DNA of 64,000 nt from Alphaproteobacteria bacterium (GTDB taxonomy: Bacteria; Pseudomonadota; Alphaproteobacteria; Rhodobacterales; Rhodobacteraceae): assembly GCA_009908505.1 (NCBI GenBank), contig JAAAPD010000029.1, forward strand, positions 1 to 64,000, read 5' to 3'. The notes under the pieces were generated by a model, which saw nothing but the letters and a program-made list of their open reading frames with translations, did not search any database and was not told the DNA's origin. This document shows, one piece after another, positions 16,659 to 24,495 of the stretch (its first letter is position 1; each line of letters starts with the position of its first letter). The translations under genes and the position numbers were made by a program.

Positions 16659-18194
16659 TTATTCGGTTTCGGTTGCCAGTTCCAGCGGCGCGGCCGGGGC
16701 CTTGAGGTCGGCGGTGGTCAGGGCACTGCCGGGCCGGGCGAGCCTGTTGCGCACGACCCAGAACAGCCGCTCCTCGGCCCGGGTGATCGCGACATAGGCC
16801 AGGCGTTTCCAAAGGGGCTGGCCCGCCTCGACCCGGCCCATGCGGCTGGCGGCATAGATGTCGGGCGCGAAGACCTGCACGTTTTCCCATTGCGAGCCTT
16901 GCGCCTTGTGGATCGTCACCGCCGCGCCGTGCAGAAAGGTCGCCCCCATGCGGGCGGCGAAGGGGATGAACGGTTCTTCATCCTCGACCTGGCTTTCGAT
17001 CTTGACGATCGAGGCGGCGCTGACCTGCGGATCCTCGGCGCCGATCACGTGCAGACGGCTGAAACCCGGACGACGCCCCGGCCCCATATAGATTACCTGC
17101 GCGCCCTTGATCAGGCCGCGCGCCTCCAGATCCAACCGCTTCTTGCGGTGCTTGAGCGGCAGTTCGATCCCGTCGCAGATCAGCGGTTCGCCTTCCAGCA
17201 ACTCGTCCTCGGGCGCGCCGAAAGCCGCGCGGAAGGCGTGGATCAGCCGGATGCGCGTGGCGTTGCGCCAGACCAGGACGGGGGATCGTGCCATCAGGTC
17301 GGATTCCACCCGTTGCGCCATCACCACCCGGTCGTCCCGCGCGGCGATCTCTTCGATCATCCGCTCGAAACCGTGGAAATCCAGCGCCGGATCGGCCAGG
17401 GCATGGGCCAGATCCAGGATCGGGTTGCCCGCGTCCTGCCGGTGGATGCGGTGCAGGTCCAGCTTGCGCGTGTCGGGCAGTTTGTCGAAGACCATGCCGC
17501 CGCCCTCGGATTTCACGGGGGGCAACTGCGCCGGGTCCCCGAACAGGATCAGCGTCGGGAAAATCTCTTGCAGGTCTTCCAGTTGCTTGGCGTCCAGCAT
17601 CGAGCTTTCGTCGACGAACCCGATATCGAGCGGGTCGTCACGCCGTTTCCAGCCGGTGATGAAGTCCGACCCCCGCAAACCGGCGGCGGCCAGGGCGGCG
17701 GGCACGGAACTGTTCGCCTGGTACGAGGCCCAGGCGCGGTCCAGCGCGGTTTCGGTCAGCCCCTCGATCTCGGGCTTTTCGCCTTCGCCGGCCAGCCATT
17801 CGGCGACCTTTTCGTATTCGGGATCATAGACCGGCGTATAAAGGATGCGGTGAATGGTGGTGGCCGGTACGCCGCGCGTGCGCAGGACACTGGCCGCCTT
17901 GTTGGTCGGCGCGAGGATGGCCAGCGTGCGGGTGTCCTTGCGCCGGCGCCCCTCCCAATCGCCCGAAACGACGCGCAGGCCGGCGTCTTTCAGGGCCTCG
18001 TAGAGGCGGGCCAACAGCATCGTCTTGCCGCTGCCTGCCTTGCCCAGAACCGCAAGGGTGCGATCGCCGTCGCCGTCGCGCGGCGGGGTCGTCGTGCCCT
18101 CGAACAGGTCGACGCCGGCGCCCTTCAGCGACTCGGCGATCACGTCCCAGGCCTCGGCCTGGTCGTCGGAAAAGGTTAGGGCGGTCCGCGGCAT
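16659..18194 (-). CDS. ATP-dependent RecD-like DNA helicase
   Basis: The 511-residue superfamily 1B helicase has Walker A VLGKAGSGKTML (near residue 50), ILAPTNKAA, the DE-box variant FVDESSMLDAKQL, motif III LFGDPAQLPPV, and C-terminal GAAVTIHKAQGSQWENV and YVAITRAEERLFWV motifs of the UvrD_C_2 domain. It is not the RecD subunit of RecBCD (no recBC nearby) but resembles standalone RecD2-like enzymes lacking the long N-terminal extension. It may work in replication fork or repair metabolism. It converges on the TIGR02186 gene with three bases between stops. Confidence 0.9.
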   Translation of the reverse strand: MPRTALTFSDDQAEAWDVIAESLKGAGVDLFEGTTTPPRDGDGDRTLAVLGKAGSGKTMLLARLYEALKDAGLRVVSGDWEGRRRKDTRTLAILAPTNKAASVLRTRGVPATTIHRILYTPVYDPEYEKVAEWLAGEGEKPEIEGLTETALDRAWASYQANSSVPAALAAAGLRGSDFITGWKRRDDPLDIGFVDESSMLDAKQLEDLQEIFPTLILFGDPAQLPPVKSEGGGMVFDKLPDTRKLDLHRIHRQDAGNPILDLAHALADPALDFHGFERMIEEIAARDDRVVMAQRVESDLMARSPVLVWRNATRIRLIHAFRAAFGAPEDELLEGEPLICDGIELPLKHRKKRLDLEARGLIKGAQVIYMGPGRRPGFSRLHVIGAEDPQVSAASIVKIESQVEDEEPFIPFAARMGATFLHGAAVTIHKAQGSQWENVQVFAPDIYAASRMGRVEAGQPLWKRLAYVAITRAEERLFWVVRNRLARPGSALTTADLKAPAAPLELATETE

Positions 18195-18330
18195 GGCGCG
18201 ACACTAGGCAGGGCGGTCTCGAATGCCAAGCGCGAAGCGGCCGCCCCATGGCAAAAGGTCGCTGGTCACCGGGCCGACACTGGACTCGTGGCGTTTCGTT
18301 GTTACGTTGCTGGTCAAGGAGGCTGTTCCA

Positions 18331-18651
18331 ATGTCCACTCAGAAAACGCCCGACCTGATCAAGCTCTATATCAAAAGCTGCGCCATCGGCTTTGCCGCAT
18401 CGGCAATGTTCGTGGGGATGCTGCTGGCCCTAGACGTGGTGGGTCTTTGGGGGCTCGTCTCGGGCTCGTCCGCGGGCATCCTGGCGGTTGTCATGATGTG
18501 GGTCTTCAACGGCATCGTGTTCGCCGGTGTGCAGTTCGGGATCAAGATCATGGCCATGGCCGACGATGACGACGACGACCGGGGCGGCAAGCACATGCCC
18601 GTCCACCTGGCCGAGCCGATCCCCGTGCGTCACGCCGATCAGCGCGGCTGA
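18331..18651 (+). CDS. Small two-helix membrane protein, unknown function
   Basis: The 106-residue protein has two predicted transmembrane helices (residues ~17-40 and ~46-72), then a striking run of aspartates (MADDDDDDRGG) and a short polar C terminus. I do not recognise a named family. The start is well supported by a perfect AAGGAGG eight bases upstream of ATG 18331. It is 21 bases ahead of the HdeD-like gene and probably co-transcribed with it. Confidence 0.75.
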   Translation: MSTQKTPDLIKLYIKSCAIGFAASAMFVGMLLALDVVGLWGLVSGSSAGILAVVMMWVFNGIVFAGVQFGIKIMAMADDDDDDRGGKHMPVHLAEPIPVRHADQRG

Positions 18652-18672
18652 GGAAAACCGCGCGAGTCCGCC

Positions 18673-19224
18673 ATGACCGACCCGCTTAACCAGGTCCCCG
18701 GCGACCTGCTGGACCGGCTGCGCGAGAACCGCGGCCGGATTTTCTGGCTGGGGGTGATCCTGAGCGTCATCGGCCTGTTATCGATCGTGTTTCCGGTTGT
18801 CGGGTCCATCCTGACAAAGGTGATGATCGGCTGGGTCTTCCTTGTGGCCGGGGCGGTGATGCTGTGGCAGGCCTTCCAGGCACGGCGCTGGAACGCGGCG
18901 CTCTGGACCGGGCTGGTCGCGCTGCTGCACCTTGCGCTTGGCGTCTACCTGTCCTTCTTTCCACTGACCGGCCTCGTCGGTTTGACCGTCCTTCTGGCGG
19001 TGCTCTTCGCGATACAGGGCGTGGTCGAGTTGCGGATGGGACTGACCCATCGCGCGGCGCGGGGCTGGGTCTGGATGGTCTTGTCGGGGATGGCGTCGCT
19101 GGTCCTGGCTCTTCTGCTGACGCTGGGCCTGCCGGGCACGGCGATGTGGGCGCTGGGCCTGATGGTCGGCCTGAACCTTCTGACCAGCGGCATCGGCTTC
19201 ATCGCGCTGTCCCGCTCGGTCTGA
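18673..19224 (+). CDS. HdeD/DUF308-family membrane protein
   Basis: The 183-residue integral membrane protein has six hydrophobic helices in three pairs. The short acidic or glycine-rich turns are typical of DUF308/HdeD (FWLGVILSVIGLLSIVFPVVG, then GWVFLVAGAVMLWQAFQARR). HdeD is linked to acid resistance in enterics; the role here is unknown. It follows the two-helix protein and precedes the 6S RNA candidate. Confidence 0.82.
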   Translation: MTDPLNQVPGDLLDRLRENRGRIFWLGVILSVIGLLSIVFPVVGSILTKVMIGWVFLVAGAVMLWQAFQARRWNAALWTGLVALLHLALGVYLSFFPLTGLVGLTVLLAVLFAIQGVVELRMGLTHRAARGWVWMVLSGMASLVLALLLTLGLPGTAMWALGLMVGLNLLTSGIGFIALSRSV

Positions 19225-19237
19225 TCCGAAGGGAGTG

Positions 19238-19404
19238 GGTGGCGGGCACCACGGCAACCGTTTGGGTGTGCTATTCCCGAGGACCTGTTTGTACAGGTGG
19301 GCGCCAGGTAATCAGACCACGGCCTGAACAGAGCCAGCTCCCTCGGATTTGCTTAAGGCCACCGGAATGAACCCGATTCACGCGAAGCGCAGAGACCCGC
19401 CACC
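19238..19404 (+). ncRNA. ssrS: 6S RNA candidate
   Basis: The 167-base interval is closed by a 9-bp stem (GGTGGCGGG 19238-19246 with CCCGCCACC 19396-19404). Inside, CCGAGG (19277-19282) pairs with CCTCGG (19341-19346), with an ACCTGT/ACAGGT hairpin (19283-19298) beyond it. Between the closing and inner stems lies a large internal region with small hairpins on both strands, for example ACGG-CAA-CCGT. The order (closing stem, wide central bubble, apical arm) and stretches resembling E. coli 6S RNA (TTCCCGAGGACCTGTTT; CTCGGATTTGCTTAAGG) suggest the RNA polymerase-binding 6S RNA. No clear promoter or terminator was found; the strand is inferred from the resemblance. Confidence 0.55.
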
Positions 19405-19466
19405 ATTCGACATAGGCCGCCGCGGGCCGGGCGACAAGGGGTGGCTATCGCTCAGGCCAGATCCGC

Positions 19467-19610
19467 TTAGGTCAGATCGCGCCGCAGAAGCCAGCCGTCT
19501 GGCCCGACCATCGTTTCGGGGGAGAAACGGCACAGAAGCGTTTCGATCGCGCCCACGGCCAGCAAGGCGAGGGCGATTTCCAGCGGGGTGATCTGGGCAA
19601 TCAGGGACAT
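19467..19610 (-). CDS. Putative 47-residue single-helix membrane protein
   Basis: A short frame starting at ATG 19610 has GGAG six bases upstream. It encodes one hydrophobic helix (LEIALALLAVGAIETLL, residues ~10-26) and a polar C terminus ending WLLRRDLT. It lies in an otherwise gene-free stretch. A longer in-frame version from 19622 is possible. I cannot assign a family; coding status rests on the ribosome site and the helix only. Confidence 0.4.
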   Translation of the reverse strand: MSLIAQITPLEIALALLAVGAIETLLCRFSPETMVGPDGWLLRRDLT

Positions 19611-19683
19611 GGCAGACTCCATTAAGCAGATGTAAATGACATCGCGGCCTGATCTGTTCAAATTGAGGCACAGGCAGGGAATT

Positions 19684-19705
19684 GCGGTGCGCACCGCTAC
19701 GTCAA
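19684..19705 (-). promoter_or_regulatory. Palindrome next to a -35-like element
   Basis: GCGGTGCGCACCGC (19684-19697) is a perfect 14-base palindrome. Reading on the minus strand, TTGACG (19705-19700) lies just before it, so the palindrome would fall in the spacer of a promoter for the 47-residue frame. Speculative operator. Confidence 0.3.
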
Positions 19706-19746
19706 TCGACGAAATCTCGTCACATCCGGGCGCGGACTTGATTAAT

Positions 19747-19761
19747 GTTCATGAATTGTTC
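19747..19761 (+). promoter_or_regulatory. LexA (SOS) box of mmcB
   Basis: GTTC-ATGAATT-GTTC is an exact match to the alphaproteobacterial LexA box GTTC-N7-GTTC and ends 11 bases before the mmcB start codon. This is well placed to repress mmcB until DNA damage. Confidence 0.8.
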
Positions 19762-19772
19762 ATTTTCGCCCC

Positions 19773-20237
19773 ATGCCCGATGATCGCCAATTCGACCAGA
19801 TGATGCCCGGCCAGCTGCTGGCCCGCGGTGTCTGTCGCCATCTGCGGCAGGCCCACGGTTTCGCCTGTGTCGAGGAGCTGGTGCCGACCCGCGGCCTGCG
19901 CGTGGACGTCATGGCGCTGGGCCCCAAGGGCGAGATCTGGGTGGTCGAATGCAAATCCTCGCGTGCCGATTTCCAGTCGGATCACAAGTGGGGCGGCTAC
20001 TTGGACTGGTGCGACAGGTTCTTCTGGGCCGTGGATGCGAATTTTCCGGCTGACTTGCTGCCCGAGGGCACCGGCCTGATCATCGCCGATGCCTATGACG
20101 GAGAGATCATTCGCATGGGGCCGGAAACCAGGCTGGCCGCGGCGCGGCGCAAGGTCACGACCCGAACATTCGCCCGGCATGCCGCCATGCGCCTGCATAT
20201 GGTCCGCGACCCGGGCGTTTCCGAGGCATGGGGCTAG
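19773..20237 (+). CDS. mmcB: MmcB family DNA repair protein
   Basis: The 154-residue protein is of the MmcB type (PF06319), needed for resistance to mitomycin C in Caulobacter. The nuclease-like core shows the PD-(D/E)xK pattern: RVDVMALGPKGEIWVVECKSS contains the aspartate and E-x-K residues (around 47-66), followed by DFQSDHKWGGYLDWCDRFFWAV. Direct LexA control is indicated by the box just upstream. It stands alone, with the next gene starting 59 bases after its stop. Confidence 0.9.
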   Translation: MPDDRQFDQMMPGQLLARGVCRHLRQAHGFACVEELVPTRGLRVDVMALGPKGEIWVVECKSSRADFQSDHKWGGYLDWCDRFFWAVDANFPADLLPEGTGLIIADAYDGEIIRMGPETRLAAARRKVTTRTFARHAAMRLHMVRDPGVSEAWG

Positions 20238-20296
20238 CGGCTGGTTTTGCACCCCTGGACATGCTTTGCTGTCCCGGCACACAAGTGGAGCCGGAC

Positions 20297-20896
20297 ATGC
20301 CCCCCACCTACGACGACCTGACACGCCGAATTTCCGAACTCGAGGACGCGCTCGAAACCGAGCTTGCGGAAAAGCGACGAAAGGTCCGGGACCGGCTGGA
20401 CCGCGGCCGCGTCATTTTCGACCGGCAGGTCCGGGCGCGCCACAGGGCCGCGCGCGAAGGCCTGACCAGCTTTCTGTCACGCACGCGGCCACTGGTCGTG
20501 CTGACCGCGCCTTTCATCTATGTCCTGATCGTGCCTTTGGTCCTGCTGGACCTGTTTGTCAGCCTCTACCAGGCGGTCTGTTTCCCGGTCTACGGCCTTC
20601 CCAAGGTGCCGCGCCGTGACCATATCGTGATCGACCGCCAGCACCTGGCCTATCTCAACGGTCTGCAGAAGTTGAACTGCATCTATTGCGGCTATGCCAA
20701 TGGCCTGATCGGCTGGGTCCGCGAGGTCGCGTCGCGCACCGAGACCTATTGGTGCCCGATCAAGCATTCGCGCCCGGTGAACGGCCCGCACAGGCGCTAT
20801 CACCGTTTCGTCGAATTCGGCGATGAACGCGCCTTTCGCGACGAGGTGCCCGCGCTGCGGCAGTCCCTGACCGATGACGGAACCGGCGGGGCCTAG
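20297..20896 (+). CDS. Membrane protein with CxxC motif, unknown function
   Basis: The 199-residue protein begins with a charged coiled-coil-like stretch (residues 3-60). One long hydrophobic segment follows (~62-95), then a soluble C-terminal domain with CIYCGYANG (~122-130) and YWCPIKHSR (~150-158). The spacing of the three cysteines and the histidine suggests a metal site. I recognise similar unnamed proteins from proteobacteria but no function. ATG 20297 is preceded by GTGGAG. It converges on trpS; the stop codons overlap inside a short GGGGC-CTA-GCCCC hairpin (20888-20900). Confidence 0.78.
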   Translation: MPPTYDDLTRRISELEDALETELAEKRRKVRDRLDRGRVIFDRQVRARHRAAREGLTSFLSRTRPLVVLTAPFIYVLIVPLVLLDLFVSLYQAVCFPVYGLPKVPRRDHIVIDRQHLAYLNGLQKLNCIYCGYANGLIGWVREVASRTETYWCPIKHSRPVNGPHRRYHRFVEFGDERAFRDEVPALRQSLTDDGTGGA

Positions 20897-21927
20897 CCCC
20901 TGAGGAATCCCACGATGTCATAGGTGCGTTCGAGGATGGGTGCGGCGATCATGCGGGCCTTTTCCGCGCCCTGTTCCAGGGTGCGATCGATCTCGGCGGA
21001 GTCGTTCAACAGGCGCTTCATCTCGTCCGAGATGGGCGAGAGTTTGGAGACCGCCAGGTCGGCCAGTGCCGGTTTGAACCTGCCCCAGCCCGCCCCGGCA
21101 TACTCCGCGATCACCGCCTCGGCGGTCTGGTCGGTCAGACCGGCATAGATATCGACAAGGTTCTTCGCTTCGGGCCGGCCTGCCAGGCCCGCGACGCTGT
21201 CAGGCAGCGGTTCGGGGTCGGTCCTGGCCTTCTTGAACTTCTTGGCGATCGCGTCCGCATCATCGAGCATGTTGATCCGCTCCATGTCGCTGTCGCCGGA
21301 TTTCGACATCTTCCTGGACCCGTCGCGCAGGTTCATGACGCGCGTGCCCGGCCCCTCGATCACCGGTTGGGTCAGGGGGAAGAAATCGACACCGTAGTCG
21401 TGGTTGAACTTGGCGGCGATGTCGCGGGTCAGCTCGACATGCTGTTTCTGGTCTTCGCCCACGGGAACATGGGTGCCGTGGTAGAGCAGGATGTCGGCGG
21501 CCATCAGCGACGGGTAGGCATAAAGGCCCAGTGAGGCCTTCTCGGCATTCGCGCCGGCCTTGTCCTTGAACTGGGTCATCCGGTTCATCCAGCCGACCCG
21601 CGTCACGCAGTTGAACACCCAGGCCAGCTCGGCGTGCTGGTGGACACGGGACTGGTTGAACAGGATCGACCGGGCCGGGTCGATGCCGGCGGCCAGCAAC
21701 CCGGCGGCGATCTCGCGCGTGCCCTGGCGCAGGGCGGCGGGGTCCTGCCAGACGGTCACGGCGTGCAGGTCCACGGCGCAATAGATGTTCTCCGTCGCCT
21801 CGTCCTGCATGTCGACCCAGCGCTTGATCGCGCCGAGGTAGTTTCCAAGGGTCAGCCCGCCCGAGGGCTTGATCCCGGAAAACACGCGGGGGGTGAAGTC
21901 TGCATCGGTCATGGATGTGGTCGCCAT
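20893..21927 (-). CDS. trpS: Tryptophanyl-tRNA synthetase
   Basis: The 344-residue class Ic synthetase charges tRNA-Trp. The HIGH-type site is SGGLTLGNYLGAIKRW (residues ~22-37) and the KMSKS loop is RKMSKSGDSDMERINMLDDAD near 205. I place the start at ATG 21927 (MATTSMTDADF); MTDAD at 21912 is a close alternative, and the frame extends further upstream without similarity. In alphaproteobacteria trpS commonly sits near murJ and glnD, as it does here. Confidence 0.95.
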   Translation of the reverse strand: MATTSMTDADFTPRVFSGIKPSGGLTLGNYLGAIKRWVDMQDEATENIYCAVDLHAVTVWQDPAALRQGTREIAAGLLAAGIDPARSILFNQSRVHQHAELAWVFNCVTRVGWMNRMTQFKDKAGANAEKASLGLYAYPSLMAADILLYHGTHVPVGEDQKQHVELTRDIAAKFNHDYGVDFFPLTQPVIEGPGTRVMNLRDGSRKMSKSGDSDMERINMLDDADAIAKKFKKARTDPEPLPDSVAGLAGRPEAKNLVDIYAGLTDQTAEAVIAEYAGAGWGRFKPALADLAVSKLSPISDEMKRLLNDSAEIDRTLEQGAEKARMIAAPILERTYDIVGFLRG

Positions 21928-22009
21928 CTGGTTTCTTGGGGGCTGGAAAAGCGGGTCGCACTCGCTTACCCACGGGGGCAAGTCCCGTCAACCGAAGGAC
22001 AGCCGCGCA

Positions 22010-22687
22010 ATGGACAACCAAAGCCCCTTCAATGCCATCCCGCCGGTCCCGCTGGCCCTCGTGCTGCTGATCGCGGGGGTCGAGCTTGTCTTTTCCGCCG
22101 CCGAGAACGGGTTCGTCGGCGGCCCGGCCGGGATCGGCTGGCGCGCCGCAGCGATGCAGGACTTCGCCTTCGCGCCGGGGGTCATGGACGCGGTTTTCGC
22201 TTATGGCGATTTCGGCTTGGACATCACCCGGCGGTTCGTCAGCTACATTTTCGTGCATTACTCCTTCACCCATACGCTGTGGGCCTGCGTGCTTTTGCTG
22301 GCGCTGGGAAAGTTCGTCGGCGAGGCCTATCGCCCGGTGCCCTTCGCGCTGCTGTTTTTGGGCTCCGCGATCCTGGGCGCGGTGGTCTACGGTGCCTTCA
22401 GCCCGCGCGACATGCCGCTGGTCGGGGCCTATCCGGGCATCTACGGCCTGATCGGGGCCTATACCTACATGATGTGGCTGACCCTGGGCCGCATGGGCGA
22501 GAACCAGTATCGCGCCTTCACGCTGATCGGCATCCTGATGGGGCTGATGCTGATCTGGTCCATGCTGTTCGGCGCGACGCCATGGTGGATCGCCGAATTG
22601 TCGGGATTCGTGACCGGGCTGGTGTTGGCCCCCATGGTGGCGCCGGGCGGCTGGCAACGGTTCCTGGACCGGGTGCGCCAGCGCTAG
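22010..22687 (+). CDS. Rhomboid-like membrane protein without catalytic residues
   Basis: The 225-residue polytopic protein has the rhomboid layout, including the TM2 pattern FVHYSFTHTLWAC (residues ~81-93). The serine of the GxSG motif is replaced (VGAYPGIYGLIGA, Y141), and the TM6 position that should read H-x-G-G reads ELSGFVTG (196-203). The TM2 asparagine also appears lost. It is therefore probably a non-proteolytic rhomboid pseudoprotease with a chaperone-like or adaptor role. ATG 22010 is 82 bases from the divergent trpS start. It converges with murJ with a four-base overlap. Confidence 0.8.
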   Translation: MDNQSPFNAIPPVPLALVLLIAGVELVFSAAENGFVGGPAGIGWRAAAMQDFAFAPGVMDAVFAYGDFGLDITRRFVSYIFVHYSFTHTLWACVLLLALGKFVGEAYRPVPFALLFLGSAILGAVVYGAFSPRDMPLVGAYPGIYGLIGAYTYMMWLTLGRMGENQYRAFTLIGILMGLMLIWSMLFGATPWWIAELSGFVTGLVLAPMVAPGGWQRFLDRVRQR

Positions 22688-24225
22688 CCGCGCCGCATCG
22701 CCGCCTTGAACTCGGACAGCCGGAAGGCCCCCAGCAGGTGGCCGATCCCGAAATAGCCGGCAATGCCGATCCCGATGATCAGGGCCAGCGCCGCATAACG
22801 CAGGGTCGGCACGCCCAGCCATGGCCCGATCATCAGGACAGCCCACCAAAGCAGCCCGCCCATCAGCAGGGCGGCCAGCACGATGCGCGCCAGGCGCCGC
22901 TTGAACCGCGCATCCAGCAGCGTGGCAGCGCCCATGTTCCGGCTGCCGCGCCACAGCAGCCAGACCATGGCCCAGCCCGCCAGCGTGGTGCCGAAGGCCG
23001 CGGCGATATAGCCGATAACAGGCGCCAGCCCGATGGCCACGACCGCGTTCACGACCATGGATACCGCCGCGTAGTAGAAGGGTCGCCGCGTATCTTCACG
23101 CGCGAAATAGAGCGGCTGCAGGGCCTTCTGCATGACGAAGGCCGGCAGGCCCAGGCCGTAGACCGCAACGGCCAGCGCCGTGGCCGCCGTGTCGTCGGGG
23201 CCGAAGGCGCCGCGTTCGAACAGCACGCTGACCAGCGGCACGGGGATGACCACCAGCGCGACGGCCGCCGGGATGGTCAGGGCCAGCGAAAACTCGGCCG
23301 CGCGGTTGAAGGCATCGGCCCCGCCGGCGGTATCGTCAGCGCGCAACCGGCGCGACAGGTCGGGCAGCAGGACCACGCCCACCGCGATGCCGACCACGCC
23401 CAGCGGCAGCTGATACAGGCGGTCGGCATAGGACAGCCAGGCAATGGCGCCCTCGAAAAAGCTGGCCACCTGGCGCCCGATCAGAAGGTTCACCTGCACC
23501 ACGCCACCGGCCAGCGCGGCCGGGGCGGCGATGATGGCCAGGCGTTTCAGTTCCGGTGTCATGCGCGGGCGGCGCGGGGTCAGGTGATAGCCGGCGCGCT
23601 TGGCCGCCGTCCAGACCAGGGCCAGCTGCGCAAGCCCCGCCACGGGCACGGTCCAGGCCAGCGCATCGCCCACGTTCCAGCCCATCCGCACCGCCAGCGT
23701 CATCGCCCCGATGAACAGTATGTTGAGCAGAACCGGCGCGGCCGCGGCGGCCACGAAACGGCCCACGGCGTTGAGCACGCCCGACAACAGCGCCGCCAGC
23801 GAGATGAACAGGATATAGGGAAAGGCGACCCGGCCATAGAGAACCGCGAGGTCGAAGCGTTCATCGCCGATGAAACCGCCCGCCATGGCCACGACCAGCC
23901 AGGGCATGGCCAGAATCGCGACTGCGCTGAAGACGATCAGCACCGTTGCCAGCCCGGCAAAGGCATCCTTGGCAAAGCCGAGCGCGTTGTCGCCCCCCTC
24001 GACCTTTTTCGAGAACATCGGCACAAAGGCCATGTTGAACGCGCCCTCGGCGAAGAAGCGGCGGAACATGTTGGGCAGGGCAAAGGCGATCAGAAAGGCC
24101 TCGGCCACTGGCCCCGCGCCAAGGAAGGCCGCGATCAGGATATCGCGTACGAAGCCGAGGATACGGCTGAGAAGGGTCCAGACCCCGACGGTCAGAAAGC
24201 CCGAGACAAGGCGGATGGGTTTCAA
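22684..24225 (-). CDS. murJ: Lipid II flippase MurJ
   Basis: The 513-residue MOP-superfamily flippase moves lipid II across the inner membrane for peptidoglycan synthesis. Fourteen hydrophobic helices can be traced. The N terminus KPIRLVSGFLTVGVWTLLSR, LPNMFRRFFAEGAFNMAFVPMFS and the LFERGAFGPDDT loop are diagnostic of MviN/MurJ. It lies 12 bases downstream of the YdeI-like gene on the same strand. Confidence 0.95.
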   Translation of the reverse strand: MKPIRLVSGFLTVGVWTLLSRILGFVRDILIAAFLGAGPVAEAFLIAFALPNMFRRFFAEGAFNMAFVPMFSKKVEGGDNALGFAKDAFAGLATVLIVFSAVAILAMPWLVVAMAGGFIGDERFDLAVLYGRVAFPYILFISLAALLSGVLNAVGRFVAAAAAPVLLNILFIGAMTLAVRMGWNVGDALAWTVPVAGLAQLALVWTAAKRAGYHLTPRRPRMTPELKRLAIIAAPAALAGGVVQVNLLIGRQVASFFEGAIAWLSYADRLYQLPLGVVGIAVGVVLLPDLSRRLRADDTAGGADAFNRAAEFSLALTIPAAVALVVIPVPLVSVLFERGAFGPDDTAATALAVAVYGLGLPAFVMQKALQPLYFAREDTRRPFYYAAVSMVVNAVVAIGLAPVIGYIAAAFGTTLAGWAMVWLLWRGSRNMGAATLLDARFKRRLARIVLAALLMGGLLWWAVLMIGPWLGVPTLRYAALALIIGIGIAGYFGIGHLLGAFRLSEFKAAMRRG

Positions 24226-24237
24226 CGGTCGCGATCC

Positions 24238-24495
24238 TCAGCGGCTGGGCGGGTTCCACTCCATTCCCATGTAGCCGTGTCCCTGCGCAAGCTCTGACAG
24301 CATTTTTTCCATGCGCCGGTGCCGGGTCTCGTGCCGCTTGGCCCGCGCGATCCAGCCCAGCCAGTCGTTGCGCTGGTAGAGGGGCCGCGCGTCGAAGGTC
24401 GCGCGCAGGCCGCGTTCGGCCAGGGCGGCCTCGACATCGTCGGGCATCGGGTTGGGGGGGCGTGTCAGGGCGATGGCCGGGCCTCCATGATCCAC
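24238..24495 (-). CDS. YdeI/OmpD-associated (OmdA-type) small protein
   Basis: The 85-residue frame contains the OmdA-like core: PMPDDVEAALAERGL followed by YQRNDWLGWIARAKRHETR and a helix RRMEKMLSEL. This is the C-terminal half of typical ~190-residue YdeI proteins, so it is a short or trimmed family member; some relatives protect against bacteriocins or peptides. The start is uncertain: ATG 24495 overlaps the preceding gene by 31 bases, and ATG 24447 is the alternative. It lies between the secreted protein gene and murJ. Confidence 0.65.
   Translation of the reverse strand: MDHGGPAIALTRPPNPMPDDVEAALAERGLRATFDARPLYQRNDWLGWIARAKRHETRHRRMEKMLSELAQGHGYMGMEWNPPSR

Noticed and set aside
18558-18590. 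GAC repeat as a simple-sequence repeat
   Set aside because: It is in frame and encodes the aspartate run of the small membrane protein; codons GAT and GAC are mixed, so it is not a pure repeat.
19238-19404. Signal recognition particle RNA or tmRNA instead of 6S RNA
   Set aside because: The SRP GGAAGCAGCC core is absent, and no tRNA-like ends or tag frame are present.
21634-24297. Open frame of about 887 codons on the plus strand
   Set aside because: Antisense to trpS and murJ and out of frame with the rhomboid-like gene; composition is low-complexity Gly/Arg/Gln/His and no domain is visible.
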